From a virus, in the IMG/VR virus record IMGVR_UViG_3300025929_000013, positions 44,848-108,847 of that record: a stretch of 64,000 nt of DNA; one strand, written 5' to 3'. The notes under the pieces are model-generated. The model was not told the DNA's origin. It did not search any database and saw only the letters and a list, made by a program, of their open reading frames with translations. Of the stretch, positions 7,798 through 16,222 are shown one piece after another. Within the stretch, counting starts at the first letter, position 1. Each line of letters opens with the position of its first letter. The position numbers and the translations under genes were made by a program.

Positions 7798-8266
7798 GGG
7801 TTCCACCTTCCGGTCCGGGTTTCTCTGTCGTGTCGTGCGGTGCGCCGGGTCAGCTCCCGGGAGACGACGGCGCCGCTGCGTTCGGCGTTGTCGCGCGCCA
7901 CGGCGGCGAATCCGCGGCTGGCGCGCACGAACTGGTGCTCGCCGTCTAGCTGCTCCACGGCCGCGTCCGAGAGGGCGGCGGCCTTCTGGGCGGCGACCGT
8001 GCGCAACTCCGGACGGCGCAGGGACGCGGCGGCCCTCTCCCGGTTCAGCGCCGTCTCCAGATCCTTCTCGTCGCTCTCGTATCGGCGGCGACCGCGGCGG
8101 CGAACGCCGTCCAGGCGCCGTAGACCACCAGCAGGCGCATCAGCTCGTCGTCGGACAGCTCGGTGATGTCCTGCGGCAGCTCGGGCATGTCGCCGTCGGG
8201 CTCGACCGGCAGGCGCAGGCCGCGGTTCTCCACCGCGCGCGCGGCTCTGCGGGTGACCGGCCTCAC
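7794..8266 (-). pseudogene. conserved phage protein interrupted by a -1 frame change
   Basis: The GTG at 8266 overlaps the stop of the nuclease gene (GTGA) and opens a reading frame with TELSDDELMRLLVVYGAWTAF, which stops at 8045. From about 8081 the frame one base back continues with YESDEKDLETALNRERAAAS and ends SRELTRRT...NP at 7794. Joined, the two halves look like one widespread actinophage protein (LSDEELM...W...E...T..K...VSRELTRR). Either the gene is disrupted, the sequence has a one-base error, or it uses a -1 frameshift near GTCGCCGCCGA. Confidence 0.6.
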
Positions 8267-9165
8267 GTGAGGGCCTCGCAGTCGCGGCACGCGCCGGGGA
8301 AGCGGCACGCCGGATCGGGTCCGACGCCGTCCAGAGCCAGCTTGATCTGCGCGGCGCCGGTCAGGATCGGTTTGATCAAGCTCTTGTCGTACTTGACGGA
8401 GAATTCCTTCGCGTCCTGCGACAGCTTGGAGTCGTAGAGGTAGACCATGCGGTCGACCGGGATTCCCATGGTGCGCGCGAGGTAGAGGTAGATCTGGCCC
8501 TGGCGCAGGTGCGCGACGAACGGCTTGTGGATCGCGTCCCACAGGCCCTTGAGGTCCAGGACCGTGCCGCGGGGGGTGTCGTAGGTGTGCCGCTCCAGCA
8601 GGGCGGGGTCGGCGTAGCGCACGGTGCCCTCGCCGACCGTCTTGATCTCCACCAGGCAGTGGCGCTCGGGCACGTATCCGTCGGTGCGCCCCTCGATCAT
8701 CAGGTCGGGGTCTTGCAGGGGCAGCTCGTCGTAGACCAGCAGCGCGCTGCCGCAGTCGCACCATTTCGGGGCGCGCGCGTAGAAGCGCGACTCGCACGCC
8801 AGGCAGCGCCAGTAGCCCTCCAGCAGGCTCATCTGGGTCATCCAGCGCTGCCAGCGGGCGTGCGCGTCGTGTCCGTAGGTGAAGACGGCCTCGCGGGAGA
8901 AGGTCTGGCGCTCGCGGGTGCTCACGCTGCCGCGCAGACGCTCAAGGTTGGCGCGGGGGCACCAGCCGGTGCGGCAGATGTCGCTGGGATGTAGAGCGTG
9001 AGGGTTGCGCTCGGGGTCGGGCTTGCGGGCCGCGTCGAGGACGTGGGCGCGGATGTCGGCGAGCAGGACGGTGGGGATTTTTCGGTTGGCGAGAAGCTCG
9101 GCGAGGCCGCGGGCGCCCCCCGTCGGCGCCGCTTTCGCCGTGTTGGTGCGGTGGGGGGTCGCCAT
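8263..9165 (-). CDS. Cas4-family PD-(D/E)XK exonuclease
   Basis: 300 aa from the ATG at 9165; an ATG at 9171 is also possible. Features: LHPSDICRTGWCPR near residue 60, a zinc-like CLAC...CDC patch near residues 120-140, the nuclease core IEGRTDGY ... LVEIKT near residues 160-175, and a C-terminal CRFPGACRDC that would complete the iron-sulfur cluster with the N-terminal cysteines. Such nucleases act in phage recombination. The first 80 codons overlap the WhiB reading frame by about 244 nt. Confidence 0.8.
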   Translation of the reverse strand: MATPHRTNTAKAAPTGGARGLAELLANRKIPTVLLADIRAHVLDAARKPDPERNPHALHPSDICRTGWCPRANLERLRGSVSTRERQTFSREAVFTYGHDAHARWQRWMTQMSLLEGYWRCLACESRFYARAPKWCDCGSALLVYDELPLQDPDLMIEGRTDGYVPERHCLVEIKTVGEGTVRYADPALLERHTYDTPRGTVLDLKGLWDAIHKPFVAHLRQGQIYLYLARTMGIPVDRMVYLYDSKLSQDAKEFSVKYDKSLIKPILTGAAQIKLALDGVGPDPACRFPGACRDCEALT

Positions 9166-9464
9166 TGCCATTTCTCCGGCTCGTCGGGGTTCTCGCGTTT
9201 GATCGCCTTGCGGTCGTGCTGCTGGAGCCCGCCCCACACACCCCAGGACTCGTTGTTGAGGATCGCTCGCTTCAGGCAGCGCTGGCGCATGGGGCACACC
9301 GGGCCGCCGGAGTCGCCGTTGCAGATCGCCATGGCCTGGGGGGCGGAGTCGAACCAGGGGTCCGCGCCGAAACGGGGGCGAGGGAATTTGCGGCACAGGG
9401 CCTCGCGCAGCGGGTCGTCGCCGCGCGACCAGTCCACCGCGCGATCCCTGGACATCAACACCAT
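8922..9464 (-). CDS. WhiB-like transcription regulator with extended tail
   Basis: 180 aa. Cysteines C24, C48, C57 and C63 and the NNESWGVWGG turn (about residues 70-79) mark a WhiB-like iron-sulfur regulator, followed by a basic RRKRRRR stretch. The C48-X8-C57 spacing is longer than the usual CXXC and is the form found in many phage WhiB proteins. The last 70-80 residues are Ser/Pro/Ala-rich and overlap the nuclease gene in another frame, so they may just be read-through of an open frame. It probably alters host or phage transcription. Confidence 0.75.
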   Translation of the reverse strand: MVLMSRDRAVDWSRGDDPLREALCRKFPRPRFGADPWFDSAPQAMAICNGDSGGPVCPMRQRCLKRAILNNESWGVWGGLQQHDRKAIKRENPDEPEKWQWRPPTAPTRRKRRRRGAPAASPSFSPTEKSPPSCSPTSAPTSSTRPASPTPSATLTLYIPATSAAPAGAPAPTLSVCAAA

Positions 9465-9772
9465 TACCCGCCCCCTGTCAGTTCGAGGAAGTGGTCCTTG
9501 GTGATCACCGCGTACTCGCGGCCCGCGAGGTCGACCATGACCACCGGCTCGCGCCCGTCGAGCAGCGCCTGGCGCTCGACCGTCTCCAGCACGTCGCGGC
9601 GCAGGCTGAAGCTGCGCGACGCGGTCGTCTTGTACTCGAAGGAGTGGTAGCGGTTGCGCGCGTCGTTCTTCGCGACCCAGCCGTTGCCGGAGCCGGGCGT
9701 CAGGGTGCTGCCGGTCTCGCGGGCGCCGTTGCGCTCCTGCTTGCGGCTGCGCCGCTGTCCCGGGGTGCTCAT
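9464..9772 (-). CDS. putative small PD-(D/E)XK-type nuclease
   Basis: 102 aa. The pattern KNDARNRYHSFEYKTT...SL...EKQALL-like, with D, then E-x-K, resembles short Hjc-type phage nucleases (D...ExK). The C-terminal strand REYAVI fits. The stop overlaps the WhiB ATG region. Nuclease activity is inference. Confidence 0.45.
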   Translation of the reverse strand: MSTPGQRRSRKQERNGARETGSTLTPGSGNGWVAKNDARNRYHSFEYKTTASRSFSLRRDVLETVERQALLDGREPVVMVDLAGREYAVITKDHFLELTGGG

Positions 9773-10086
9773 GCCTCGATCCACTTTCCGCCGGTGATCC
9801 AGCCGTGGTTGCCGCAGTGCGGGCACAGCAGCGAGGGCACGACCGTGAGCGGGTCCTGGCACACCAGCTCGTGCTTGGAGCGCGCCAGGTGCCCGGGGAC
9901 GTTGGTGAACCCGATCCACCCGCCGCACCAGTGCTCGTCGGCGGCGTTCCAGTGCCAGGTCATCAGGCCGACGCGGGCGGCGGTGCCGGACTGGGTCTCC
10001 CAGTCGGCGTACTGATCGTCCCCGAGCGGAAAGACGCTCTCGTTGCCGGGCCATGTGGTCGGCGGCGTGTCGTGTTCCCTGATCAT
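9769..10086 (-). CDS. DUF6527-like zinc-binding protein
   Basis: 105 aa. A tryptophan-rich core (MTWHWNAADEHWCGGWIGF) and a C-terminal CPHCGNHGWITGGKW knuckle match a small protein family common in actinophages. Overlaps both neighbours by 4 nt. Function unknown. Confidence 0.6.
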   Translation of the reverse strand: MIREHDTPPTTWPGNESVFPLGDDQYADWETQSGTAARVGLMTWHWNAADEHWCGGWIGFTNVPGHLARSKHELVCQDPLTVVPSLLCPHCGNHGWITGGKWIEA

Positions 10087-10472
10087 CGCGCCACCGCCTC
10101 GGGTGCGTCGGCCGCGGTCAGGTGCACCGGGCGCAGGCCGTCGGGGTGGTCGGTCAGGGTGTCGCGTGCGATGCGCAGCCCGTCCTGGTAGGCGCTCCAG
10201 CGCTGTCCCAGGCCCGGATCGGCGCGCTCCATCTCGGCGTAGCGCCCGGCGGCCTCGTACTCCCGGCACAGCGCGGTGACCGCGCCGTGGTAGCGCGAGC
10301 GCAGCGCCTGGAGCTCGTCGACCAGATAGCCGATCTCGTCGTTGTCGTGGCTCCAGCCGCGTTCGGCGTCCAGCAGCGCGGTGACGACCTCGGCCAGCGA
10401 CGGGTACGCGGGCGAATCCGGGGAGGTGTTGCGCAGGCGGTAGGTCAGGCGGCGCAGGTCGTTCAGGCTCAT
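10083..10472 (-). CDS. hypothetical protein
   Basis: 129 aa, helical, acidic middle. Overlaps both neighbours by about 4 nt, so it is translated with them. No recognised motif. Confidence 0.65.
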   Translation of the reverse strand: MSLNDLRRLTYRLRNTSPDSPAYPSLAEVVTALLDAERGWSHDNDEIGYLVDELQALRSRYHGAVTALCREYEAAGRYAEMERADPGLGQRWSAYQDGLRIARDTLTDHPDGLRPVHLTAADAPEAVAR

Positions 10473-10759
10473 CGCGCGCCCCCCGTGCAGCGCGGGTCGT
10501 TCGCGACCACCGCGATGCCGCCGTAGGGGCTGTCGTTGTGGTAAATGGTGTACACCATGTCGGGGCCGTCGCATTTGCGCGACCAGTTGCTAAAGCCGTC
10601 GGGCATGTTGCCGACGGTCGCCGGGCTGTCGTTCTGCACGCGGGTGCGCTGGGCGTCGTTGTACGGCTGCTGTGCCTTGTTCGAGCAGGCGACCGCGGTC
10701 GACAGGACGGTGCACACGACGCCGATCGCGCCGACAATGAGCGTGGTCTTGGGGATCAT
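10469..10759 (-). CDS. secreted or lipoprotein-like small protein
   Basis: 96 aa. A hydrophobic N-terminus (residues 5-24) ends in AVAC, a weak lipobox, and is followed by a polar domain with CDG...C. Similar short membrane-anchored proteins are common in Streptomyces phages. Superinfection exclusion is one possibility, not shown here. Confidence 0.6.
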   Translation of the reverse strand: MIPKTTLIVGAIGVVCTVLSTAVACSNKAQQPYNDAQRTRVQNDSPATVGNMPDGFSNWSRKCDGPDMVYTIYHNDSPYGGIAVVANDPRCTGGAR

Positions 10760-11799
10760 CGGGTTCCCTCCGGGAAGGCGCGGGTCAGGATCTGCTTGCG
10801 CAGCTGCTCCTGGGCGGTCAGGTCGCCGCGCAGCAGGTCGACGAGCGCGTCCTTGCCCTTCACCCGTACACCGGTGACCGTGTAGTAGGCCCCGGACCGC
10901 TCGATCGCCTCGTAGAGCACGCCCATGGTCACCAGCTCCTTGACCTCGTCGTACTCGCCCTGGCGAAAGCCCAGCAGCGGGGCGTCATCGAAATAAAAAT
11001 CGATGGTTGCGATGCGGTGCGGCGCCGCGCTCTTGTTCTTGATCGTCCTGGCTTTGATCGTCTGGCCGACACGGGCGGCGCCCTTGCCGGGGCGCGTCTC
11101 GTCGATGTACTCCGCCCGCGCCACCTCGACCCGCGCGTAATACGCGTAGTTCTTTGCGTTTCCGCCCGGTGATGTACGGGGGGTGCCCTGGGGGGAGTAG
11201 CCGCCGATCTTGTCGCGCCACTGGTTGATGATCAGCCCGAGCAGCGGGCGCTCCGTGCCGGTCATGGCCCTGGCCGTGGATGTTCCGGCCTTGCGAAAGA
11301 ATTTCCCGGTCAGGCGCGCGCCGAGGGCCACCTGGAGCTCGTCGATGCCCTTCTCCTCCTCCTGGTCGGGGATCAGGGCGGGGTAGGAGTCCAGGACGAT
11401 GGTGTCCACGGCGCGGGAGGCGGCGGCCTCCAGCATCGCCGAGTAGGCCTCTTCCATCGAGTTGGTGGGGTGCAGCAGGACCCTGTGGTTGTCCACGCCG
11501 AGAGCGGCGGCCCAGGCCTCGTCGTATCCCTCGGCGGCGACCCACCAGCAGGTGAATGCGGGGTCGACGCGCTGGTTCTCGGCGATGGTCTTGAGGACGA
11601 CGGCGGTCTTGCCGGAGCTTTCCTGGCCGATGACCTCGGTCCACTGGTTGCCCGGCCAGCCGCCGCCCAGGGCGATGTCCAGGGACAGGGAGCCGCTGGG
11701 GAAGCGGGGGGCCGCGGGGACGTCGGCGGCCAGGACGAGGGTGTTCTCGCCGTACTTCTTGTTGATCTTCGCGATCAGAGCGGTGACGACCGGGTCCAT
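10756..11799 (-). CDS. recA-like: RecA-like recombinase
   Basis: 347 aa, close to bacterial RecA length. Walker A GQESSGKT lies at residues 58-65, Walker B TIVLDSYPAL near 137, and an L2-like segment around GGYSPQGTPRTSPGG near 205. It would drive strand exchange in recombination-dependent replication or repair. It has its own TAACAC leader and sits at the head of the WhiB-nuclease operon. Confidence 0.93.
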   Translation of the reverse strand: MDPVVTALIAKINKKYGENTLVLAADVPAAPRFPSGSLSLDIALGGGWPGNQWTEVIGQESSGKTAVVLKTIAENQRVDPAFTCWWVAAEGYDEAWAAALGVDNHRVLLHPTNSMEEAYSAMLEAAASRAVDTIVLDSYPALIPDQEEEKGIDELQVALGARLTGKFFRKAGTSTARAMTGTERPLLGLIINQWRDKIGGYSPQGTPRTSPGGNAKNYAYYARVEVARAEYIDETRPGKGAARVGQTIKARTIKNKSAAPHRIATIDFYFDDAPLLGFRQGEYDEVKELVTMGVLYEAIERSGAYYTVTGVRVKGKDALVDLLRGDLTAQEQLRKQILTRAFPEGTR

Positions 11800-11866
11800 G
11801 CCTTCTCCGAATCAGAGTTCGAGGAAGGCGTTTCGGCTGCGTACAGGGCCGACGATCCCGGTGTTA
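11800..11866 (-). promoter_or_regulatory. recA leader: TAACAC plus hairpin
   Basis: TAACAC at 11861-11866 lies 62-67 nt before the recA ATG. A bulged hairpin (CCTTC...GAAGG type with an inner CTC-GAA/TTCGGAG stem) lies directly before the start codon. Confidence 0.5.
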
Positions 11867-11906
11867 CGATGCGCTGCGACGATAGTGTACTGCGCCGGGG
11901 GCTAGT

Positions 11907-12290
11907 TCACTTGATCCGGCCGATGATCTGTTGCGGCCGGTAGCCGCCCTCCTTGTTGACCTGCCGGGAGGGCGTGGCGGCGGTGCGGTCGGTGGAGACC
12001 ATGCCGGAGGTCGTGTGCAGCACCGGGTAGCCGCAGGTGTAGCAGCGCGGTTTGGTCTCCGGGGTGGGCTTGAAGTAGTCGCCGGAGGTGCACGCCGGGC
12101 AGCGGTCGACCAGGCTCGCGGACTGCGCCTGGCGCGGCGCCGGAGGGGGCTCCTCGCTCTGCTGCGGCACCGGCGCAGCGGGCGCTGGCGGGGCGAGTGG
12201 GCGCGGCGCCCACCAGGCGTCGAGCGGGGCCTGGTCGCGCGCGGGTGCGGGCGGGGTGGCGGCGCCGACGGCGCGTTCCCAGAAGCCCAT
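11907..12290 (-). CDS. zinc-ribbon protein
   Basis: 127 aa. The Pro/Ala-rich N-terminal half (residues 10-55) is probably disordered; a CPAC...CYTCGYPV zinc ribbon follows. ATG overlaps the preceding stop (TGATG). Function unknown. Confidence 0.7.
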   Translation of the reverse strand: MGFWERAVGAATPPAPARDQAPLDAWWAPRPLAPPAPAAPVPQQSEEPPPAPRQAQSASLVDRCPACTSGDYFKPTPETKPRCYTCGYPVLHTTSGMVSTDRTAATPSRQVNKEGGYRPQQIIGRIK

Positions 12291-12454
12291 CAGGTTCCCT
12301 CCTTCTCGCGTTCGCCCTCCACGGGCCTGGTGTCGAAGAATCCTGCATCGCAGTACTCGCCACCGCCGCGAGGGAAATGGCAGGACAGGAATCCGTTCTT
12401 CTTGATCGGCGTGGACTGCCCGCACAGGGGACAAGTGCCTCGGGGGCGCCTCAT
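12290..12454 (-). CDS. small zinc-finger protein
   Basis: 54 aa. CPLC, then CHF and a further Cys give a C2HC-type finger; the tail is acidic and lysine-rich. Start and stop overlap both neighbours (TGATG at each end). Confidence 0.65.
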   Translation of the reverse strand: MRRPRGTCPLCGQSTPIKKNGFLSCHFPRGGGEYCDAGFFDTRPVEGEREKEGT

Positions 12455-12804
12455 CACTCGCCCCACGCGACCCAGTCGTCCAGCAGGGAGATGCGGCGCA
12501 GCCGCTCATACTTCTCGGCGGTGCTGTGCCCGTCCCACACGGCATCGGCGTTGTGGCGCACGTGGACGAACAGTGGCCAGTCGGCGGGTGCGATGTGCCA
12601 GGTGAGCTGGCCCGCGGGGCTGTAGACGTACACCACGCGCCAGCCGGGGTTGTCCGCGTCGTCGGCCCATTCGCTGGGCCAGCCGCGGGTGAGCAGGGCG
12701 ACGAGTTCGGCGCGTTCGCGGTAGACGGCGTTGAGAGAGGCCAGGGCCTTGTTGCGCTCGGCCTCAAGCTTCGTGAGCTGCACGTAGGCTTCGGGGATGT
12801 CCAT
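12454..12804 (-). CDS. hypothetical protein
   Basis: 116 aa. An N-terminal coiled coil (LTKLEAERNKALASLNAVYRE) is followed by a Trp-rich domain ending in VWDGHSTAEKYERLRRI, a pattern seen in other actinophage unknowns. Confidence 0.7.
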   Translation of the reverse strand: MDIPEAYVQLTKLEAERNKALASLNAVYRERAELVALLTRGWPSEWADDADNPGWRVVYVYSPAGQLTWHIAPADWPLFVHVRHNADAVWDGHSTAEKYERLRRISLLDDWVAWGE

Positions 12805-12805
12805 C

Positions 12806-13099
12806 TCAATCCCATTCCACCGTGTGGTCGTCGATGGTTGTGATGTGCCGCTCCTGCGGCGGATGCCCGAGGGTGCGCACGCAGCGGTGCTCGCGGAAGC
12901 CGTGGGCGTCGTGGGAGCGCAGCTGCACCTCGCAGATCTCGCGCGTCGGTTTGATCCGGAACTCGACGTCGGTGATCCTGTTGGTGCCGTAGCCGATGTG
13001 CACCCCGGCGTCCTCGTCCACGTCCATCCACTGGTGGGTGTGGCCGTTCTTGCCGAGCGTGTAGCGCCACTGATAGACGACCGGCGGTTCGTCGCTCAC
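12806..13099 (-). CDS. hypothetical protein
   Basis: 97 aa, beta-rich and histidine-rich. Overlaps the upstream gene by 4 nt. No recognised domain. Confidence 0.65.
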   Translation of the reverse strand: MSDEPPVVYQWRYTLGKNGHTHQWMDVDEDAGVHIGYGTNRITDVEFRIKPTREICEVQLRSHDAHGFREHRCVRTLGHPPQERHITTIDDHTVEWD

Positions 13100-13272
13100 G
13101 AGGTCAGCTCCTTGCGCAGCTTCGCCGTGATCTCGGCCAGCAGCTTCCAGGCCATGTCGCGCTGCTGCTCGGTGACGTCCTCGCGCCGCTGGTACTCCAT
13201 CAGGGCGTCGCGCAGCACGCGCGTCTCCTCGATGTCCGGCAAGATCTGGATGTAACGCCGTCTAGGGTGCAT
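13096..13272 (-). CDS. hypothetical protein
   Basis: 58 aa, wholly helical (RVLRDALMEYQRRE...AWKLLAEITAKLRKEL), probably a small coiled-coil partner. Located 11 nt after the DNA polymerase stop. Confidence 0.6.
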   Translation of the reverse strand: MHPRRRYIQILPDIEETRVLRDALMEYQRREDVTEQQRDMAWKLLAEITAKLRKELTS

Positions 13273-13283
13273 GGGTTCTCCGG

Positions 13284-15218
13284 TTATTTCGCTTCGGCCC
13301 AGCTGTCGCAGACGACGAGGTCGCTGGTCAGGGGCAAGTTGATCAGTTTCTGGATGTCGGGGCCGAGCATCGCCTCGCGCACGATCGCGGCGCATTCCTC
13401 GGCCAGCGGGGCGGGGGTCTCGGTGACCAGCTCGTCGTGCACGGTCAGCACCAGGCGCATCCCGGAGTGCAGCTGCCGGTGCAGGCGCACCATGGCGAGC
13501 TTGATCAGGTCCCCAGCGGAGCCCTGGATCAGGGAGTTGACGGCCTGGCGTTCGGCCAGGGCGCGCAGCTCGCTGTTGCGATAGCGGATCTCCGGCAGGC
13601 GCCGGTGGCGCCCGAGCAGGGTCACGATGTGCGGGTCCGGACGCGAGCGGCAGGTGCGGATCACGCTCTCGCGGAACCTGTAGATCTCCGGGAACTGGCG
13701 GCGGTGCACTTCGAGCACGCGCTTGGCCTCGGCGAGGGGGATCTTCGCCATCGCGGCCACGCGCGCGGGTCCGGCGCCGAACACGATCGCGAAGGCGATG
13801 GCCTTGGCGACCTGGCGCATGTCCTTGGTGACCTGCTCGGCGGTGACGCCGAACACCTGCATCGCGGTCGCCGTGTGCGCGTCGATGCCCGCCCAGAAAC
13901 CCTCGTACAGGGCCCCCATCCCGAGGTAGTGAGCGAGGATGCGCAGCTCGATCTGGCCGTAGTCGGCAACCACCAGGCGGTAGCCCTCGGTCGCGGTGAA
14001 CAGGGAGCGCACCTGTCTGGCCAGCTTCTCCCCGGGACGCGGCACGTTCTGGAGGTTCGGGTCGCGCGAGGAGAATCTGCCGGTGCGCGTCCCATACTGC
14101 ACGAAATCGGTGTGGATACGGTCATTGATGAGGACCCCGGGCTTGTCGTCGGTGCCGAGGTAGGAGCGCACGTAGGTGGTGTCGATCCGCTCCAGCTCCT
14201 GGTACGCCTCCAGGGCCTGCACGACCGGCTGGTCCGCGTAGGGCTCCAGGGCCTCGGAGCTGGTGGAGTAGTCGCTGATGGTCAGCTTCGCGCCGAGTTT
14301 CGCCTTGGCCTCGCCGCCCTTGGTGGGCAGCAGGGGTTTAAGGCCCAGGCCTCCTTCGGCGGGCTTGGCGTAGAGCAGCTGCTGTTTCTGCGGCACGCTG
14401 TTCAGGTTGAAGATTCTTCCGGCGGCGGCGTAGAGGTTCTCGCGGGCGTTGTCCAGTACCGGGGTGATCTCGTCGGCCAGTCTCTGAAGGGCCGCGGTGT
14501 CCACATGGGCGCCGTCGCGGCGCATGTGCGCGACGACTTCAAGGACCTGCATCTCCAGGTCCATCAGCTCGTCGAACCCCTGCGCGCTCAGTGCCTTGGC
14601 GACGCGGCGATAGAGCAGCCAGTCGTAGCGGGCGTCGAAGAACCCGTAGCGTCCGACGGCGGAGATGGAGTGGCGCTCGACCGCCTTGCCGGTCTCCTCG
14701 CGGTCGTAGGTCACCCCGTACGTATTGGTGATCAGGTCCTTGAGTCTCTTGGAGCGCAGGTTCTCGTCCAGGATCCAGACGCCCACGATGGTGTCGTGGT
14801 AGGGGGGCGCGGGGATCGCCGGGAGGTGCTTGGCGACGGAGACCAGGTCGATCGTGGCGTTGTGCGCGATCTTCGTGCGGCCGGACGCCATCAGGGGGGC
14901 CAGGGCCTCGAACACGCGCTCGCGTTCCAGCTGTTTGGGCGGGGCGTCCCAGAGCGGGGGGTGGGTGACGAATTTCCCGGTGGCGCGGTCCTTGCGGCGC
15001 ACCGCGGGGGCCAGCAGGGTGTCGCCGTTGGGGTGGCCGAACGGGATCGAGCAGGCGAACCCGTAGGTGGCCAGGGAGATCCAGGTGACCTCGTTGTAGA
15101 CCGGGTGCCCGCGCCTGGGGCCGGTGGACTCGATGTCGAACGCGAACGCGTCGGCGGCCTCAAGGCGCGCCACGGTGTCACGCAGTTGTTCTTCGGTGAG
15201 CACGAGCGCGGGGAACAC
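13284..15218 (-). CDS. polA-like: family A DNA polymerase
   Basis: 644 aa, GTG start. The N-terminal 3'-5' exonuclease domain has FDIES at residues 26-30. Polymerase motif A DYGQIELR lies near residue 416, motif B (RQVAKAIAFAIVFG) near 470 and motif C VHDELV near 602. There is no 5' nuclease domain, as is typical of phage Pol I-type replicases. This is the replicative polymerase, preceded by the SSB-like gene and a strong 14-bp hairpin. Confidence 0.95.
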   Translation of the reverse strand: MFPALVLTEEQLRDTVARLEAADAFAFDIESTGPRRGHPVYNEVTWISLATYGFACSIPFGHPNGDTLLAPAVRRKDRATGKFVTHPPLWDAPPKQLERERVFEALAPLMASGRTKIAHNATIDLVSVAKHLPAIPAPPYHDTIVGVWILDENLRSKRLKDLITNTYGVTYDREETGKAVERHSISAVGRYGFFDARYDWLLYRRVAKALSAQGFDELMDLEMQVLEVVAHMRRDGAHVDTAALQRLADEITPVLDNARENLYAAAGRIFNLNSVPQKQQLLYAKPAEGGLGLKPLLPTKGGEAKAKLGAKLTISDYSTSSEALEPYADQPVVQALEAYQELERIDTTYVRSYLGTDDKPGVLINDRIHTDFVQYGTRTGRFSSRDPNLQNVPRPGEKLARQVRSLFTATEGYRLVVADYGQIELRILAHYLGMGALYEGFWAGIDAHTATAMQVFGVTAEQVTKDMRQVAKAIAFAIVFGAGPARVAAMAKIPLAEAKRVLEVHRRQFPEIYRFRESVIRTCRSRPDPHIVTLLGRHRRLPEIRYRNSELRALAERQAVNSLIQGSAGDLIKLAMVRLHRQLHSGMRLVLTVHDELVTETPAPLAEECAAIVREAMLGPDIQKLINLPLTSDLVVCDSWAEAK

Positions 15219-15306
15219 GAGCGGACTCCGAGTGGTGTGGAGCGACGCCCCCGCCGGGGTGTGGATGCGGACACTCGTCCGGCGGGGGCGTCAGATCGGG
15301 GTGCTA
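15219..15306 (-). promoter_or_regulatory. polymerase leader: TAGCAC and 14-bp hairpin
   Basis: TAGCAC (15301-15306) overlaps the SSB stop. A perfect 14-bp stem (15244-15257 with 15279-15292) follows, and the GTG start lies 26 nt beyond. No T-run follows the stem, so it is more like a leader or processing hairpin than a Rho-independent terminator. Confidence 0.5.
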
Positions 15307-15987
15307 TTTGGTGAGCTCGGCGACCAGCTCGCGCAGCTCCTCGACGGTGGGGATGTCCTCGACCGAGGAGCCGATCTCGTAGGCCTGCGCGCGGAACTCG
15401 GCGAGCTGCTCGTCGCTCAGGGCGGTGATGTCCCAGTCGTCCTTCAGGTCGCGCATCTTGATGACCTCGGCCTGGTATTCGGTGTTGGTGCCCTTGCCGG
15501 TGGCGTGGATCGCGACGTACAGCCGGGGGTCGTCCAGGCCCTCGAACCGGCGGTCACCGGCGATGCCCTCCAGCTTGCGCGCCAGGCGTGCTCCGGCCTG
15601 GATGTATTCGAAGCTGGGGTTCTCCGGGTCCGCGAAGCTCACGACGTTGAAGCACACCGCCATGGCGGCGGGCTGGTCTCCGAACGGATCGCAGAGCGGA
15701 CAGTCGCCGGACAGGTGCCGGTAGCTCTTGCGCCCGGTCTTCTCGATCCAGTGGCTTCGATAGCTGTCGAACGGTTCGGCATCCAAGAACTTGACGACAA
15801 TCGGCTCTTCGCCGTCGGTGAATTTCAGGGGCCGCGCGAACCCGCCGCCCTCGGCCAGGGTGCTCTTCATCCCGCCCCATCCGCCGGATCCGCCGCCGCT
15901 GGGGCGCTTGGCGGGTGCGGTGTTACGGCGGCCCGGGGTCTCCTGCGGTTCAGCCTCGGGCAGTGCGCGGCGGCGCTTGGTTTCCAT
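15304..15987 (-). CDS. single-stranded DNA-binding protein-like
   Basis: 227 aa. A disordered glycine-rich start (residues 20-45) is followed by an OB-type domain with HLSGDCPLCD (H-x4-C-x2-C, gp32-like zinc site) near residue 95 and an acidic C-terminus. Position before the polymerase fits an SSB. AGGAGATCAC precedes the ATG. Confidence 0.65.
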   Translation of the reverse strand: METKRRRALPEAEPQETPGRRNTAPAKRPSGGGSGGWGGMKSTLAEGGGFARPLKFTDGEEPIVVKFLDAEPFDSYRSHWIEKTGRKSYRHLSGDCPLCDPFGDQPAAMAVCFNVVSFADPENPSFEYIQAGARLARKLEGIAGDRRFEGLDDPRLYVAIHATGKGTNTEYQAEVIKMRDLKDDWDITALSDEQLAEFRAQAYEIGSSVEDIPTVEELRELVAELTK

Positions 15988-16222
15988 GTGATCTCCTGCT
16001 CAGCGCGGGATGGGCGTGAAGCACCGAGTTGTCCTCGGTGGTAAGGCCCTGATAGCGCTCGCGTTCCGGCCGAAGCAGGCGATCGATGGCGTTGCGGAAG
16101 TACTCGACGGGGTCCACGTCCCCGTCTTCGAAGTCAGCTGTCACCGTGGCCGAATATTCGGCCCATTCATAGGAGCCCAGGTTCACGTGCTCGGTGACCG
16201 TGCGCGTGATCTGGATCTTCAC
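15950..16222 (-). CDS. hypothetical protein
   Basis: 90 aa. The first 70 residues (beta-rich, VTEHVNLGSYEWAEYSATV) look real; the last 12 overlap the SSB start by 38 nt. Overlaps the upstream HTH gene by 4 nt. Confidence 0.55.
   Translation of the reverse strand: MKIQITRTVTEHVNLGSYEWAEYSATVTADFEDGDVDPVEYFRNAIDRLLRPERERYQGLTTEDNSVLHAHPALSRRSHGNQAPPRTARG

Noticed and set aside
13437-15314. Very long antisense open frame opposite the DNA polymerase
   Set aside because: GC-rich coding DNA keeps antisense frames open; content is Val/Gly/Arg repeats without domains.
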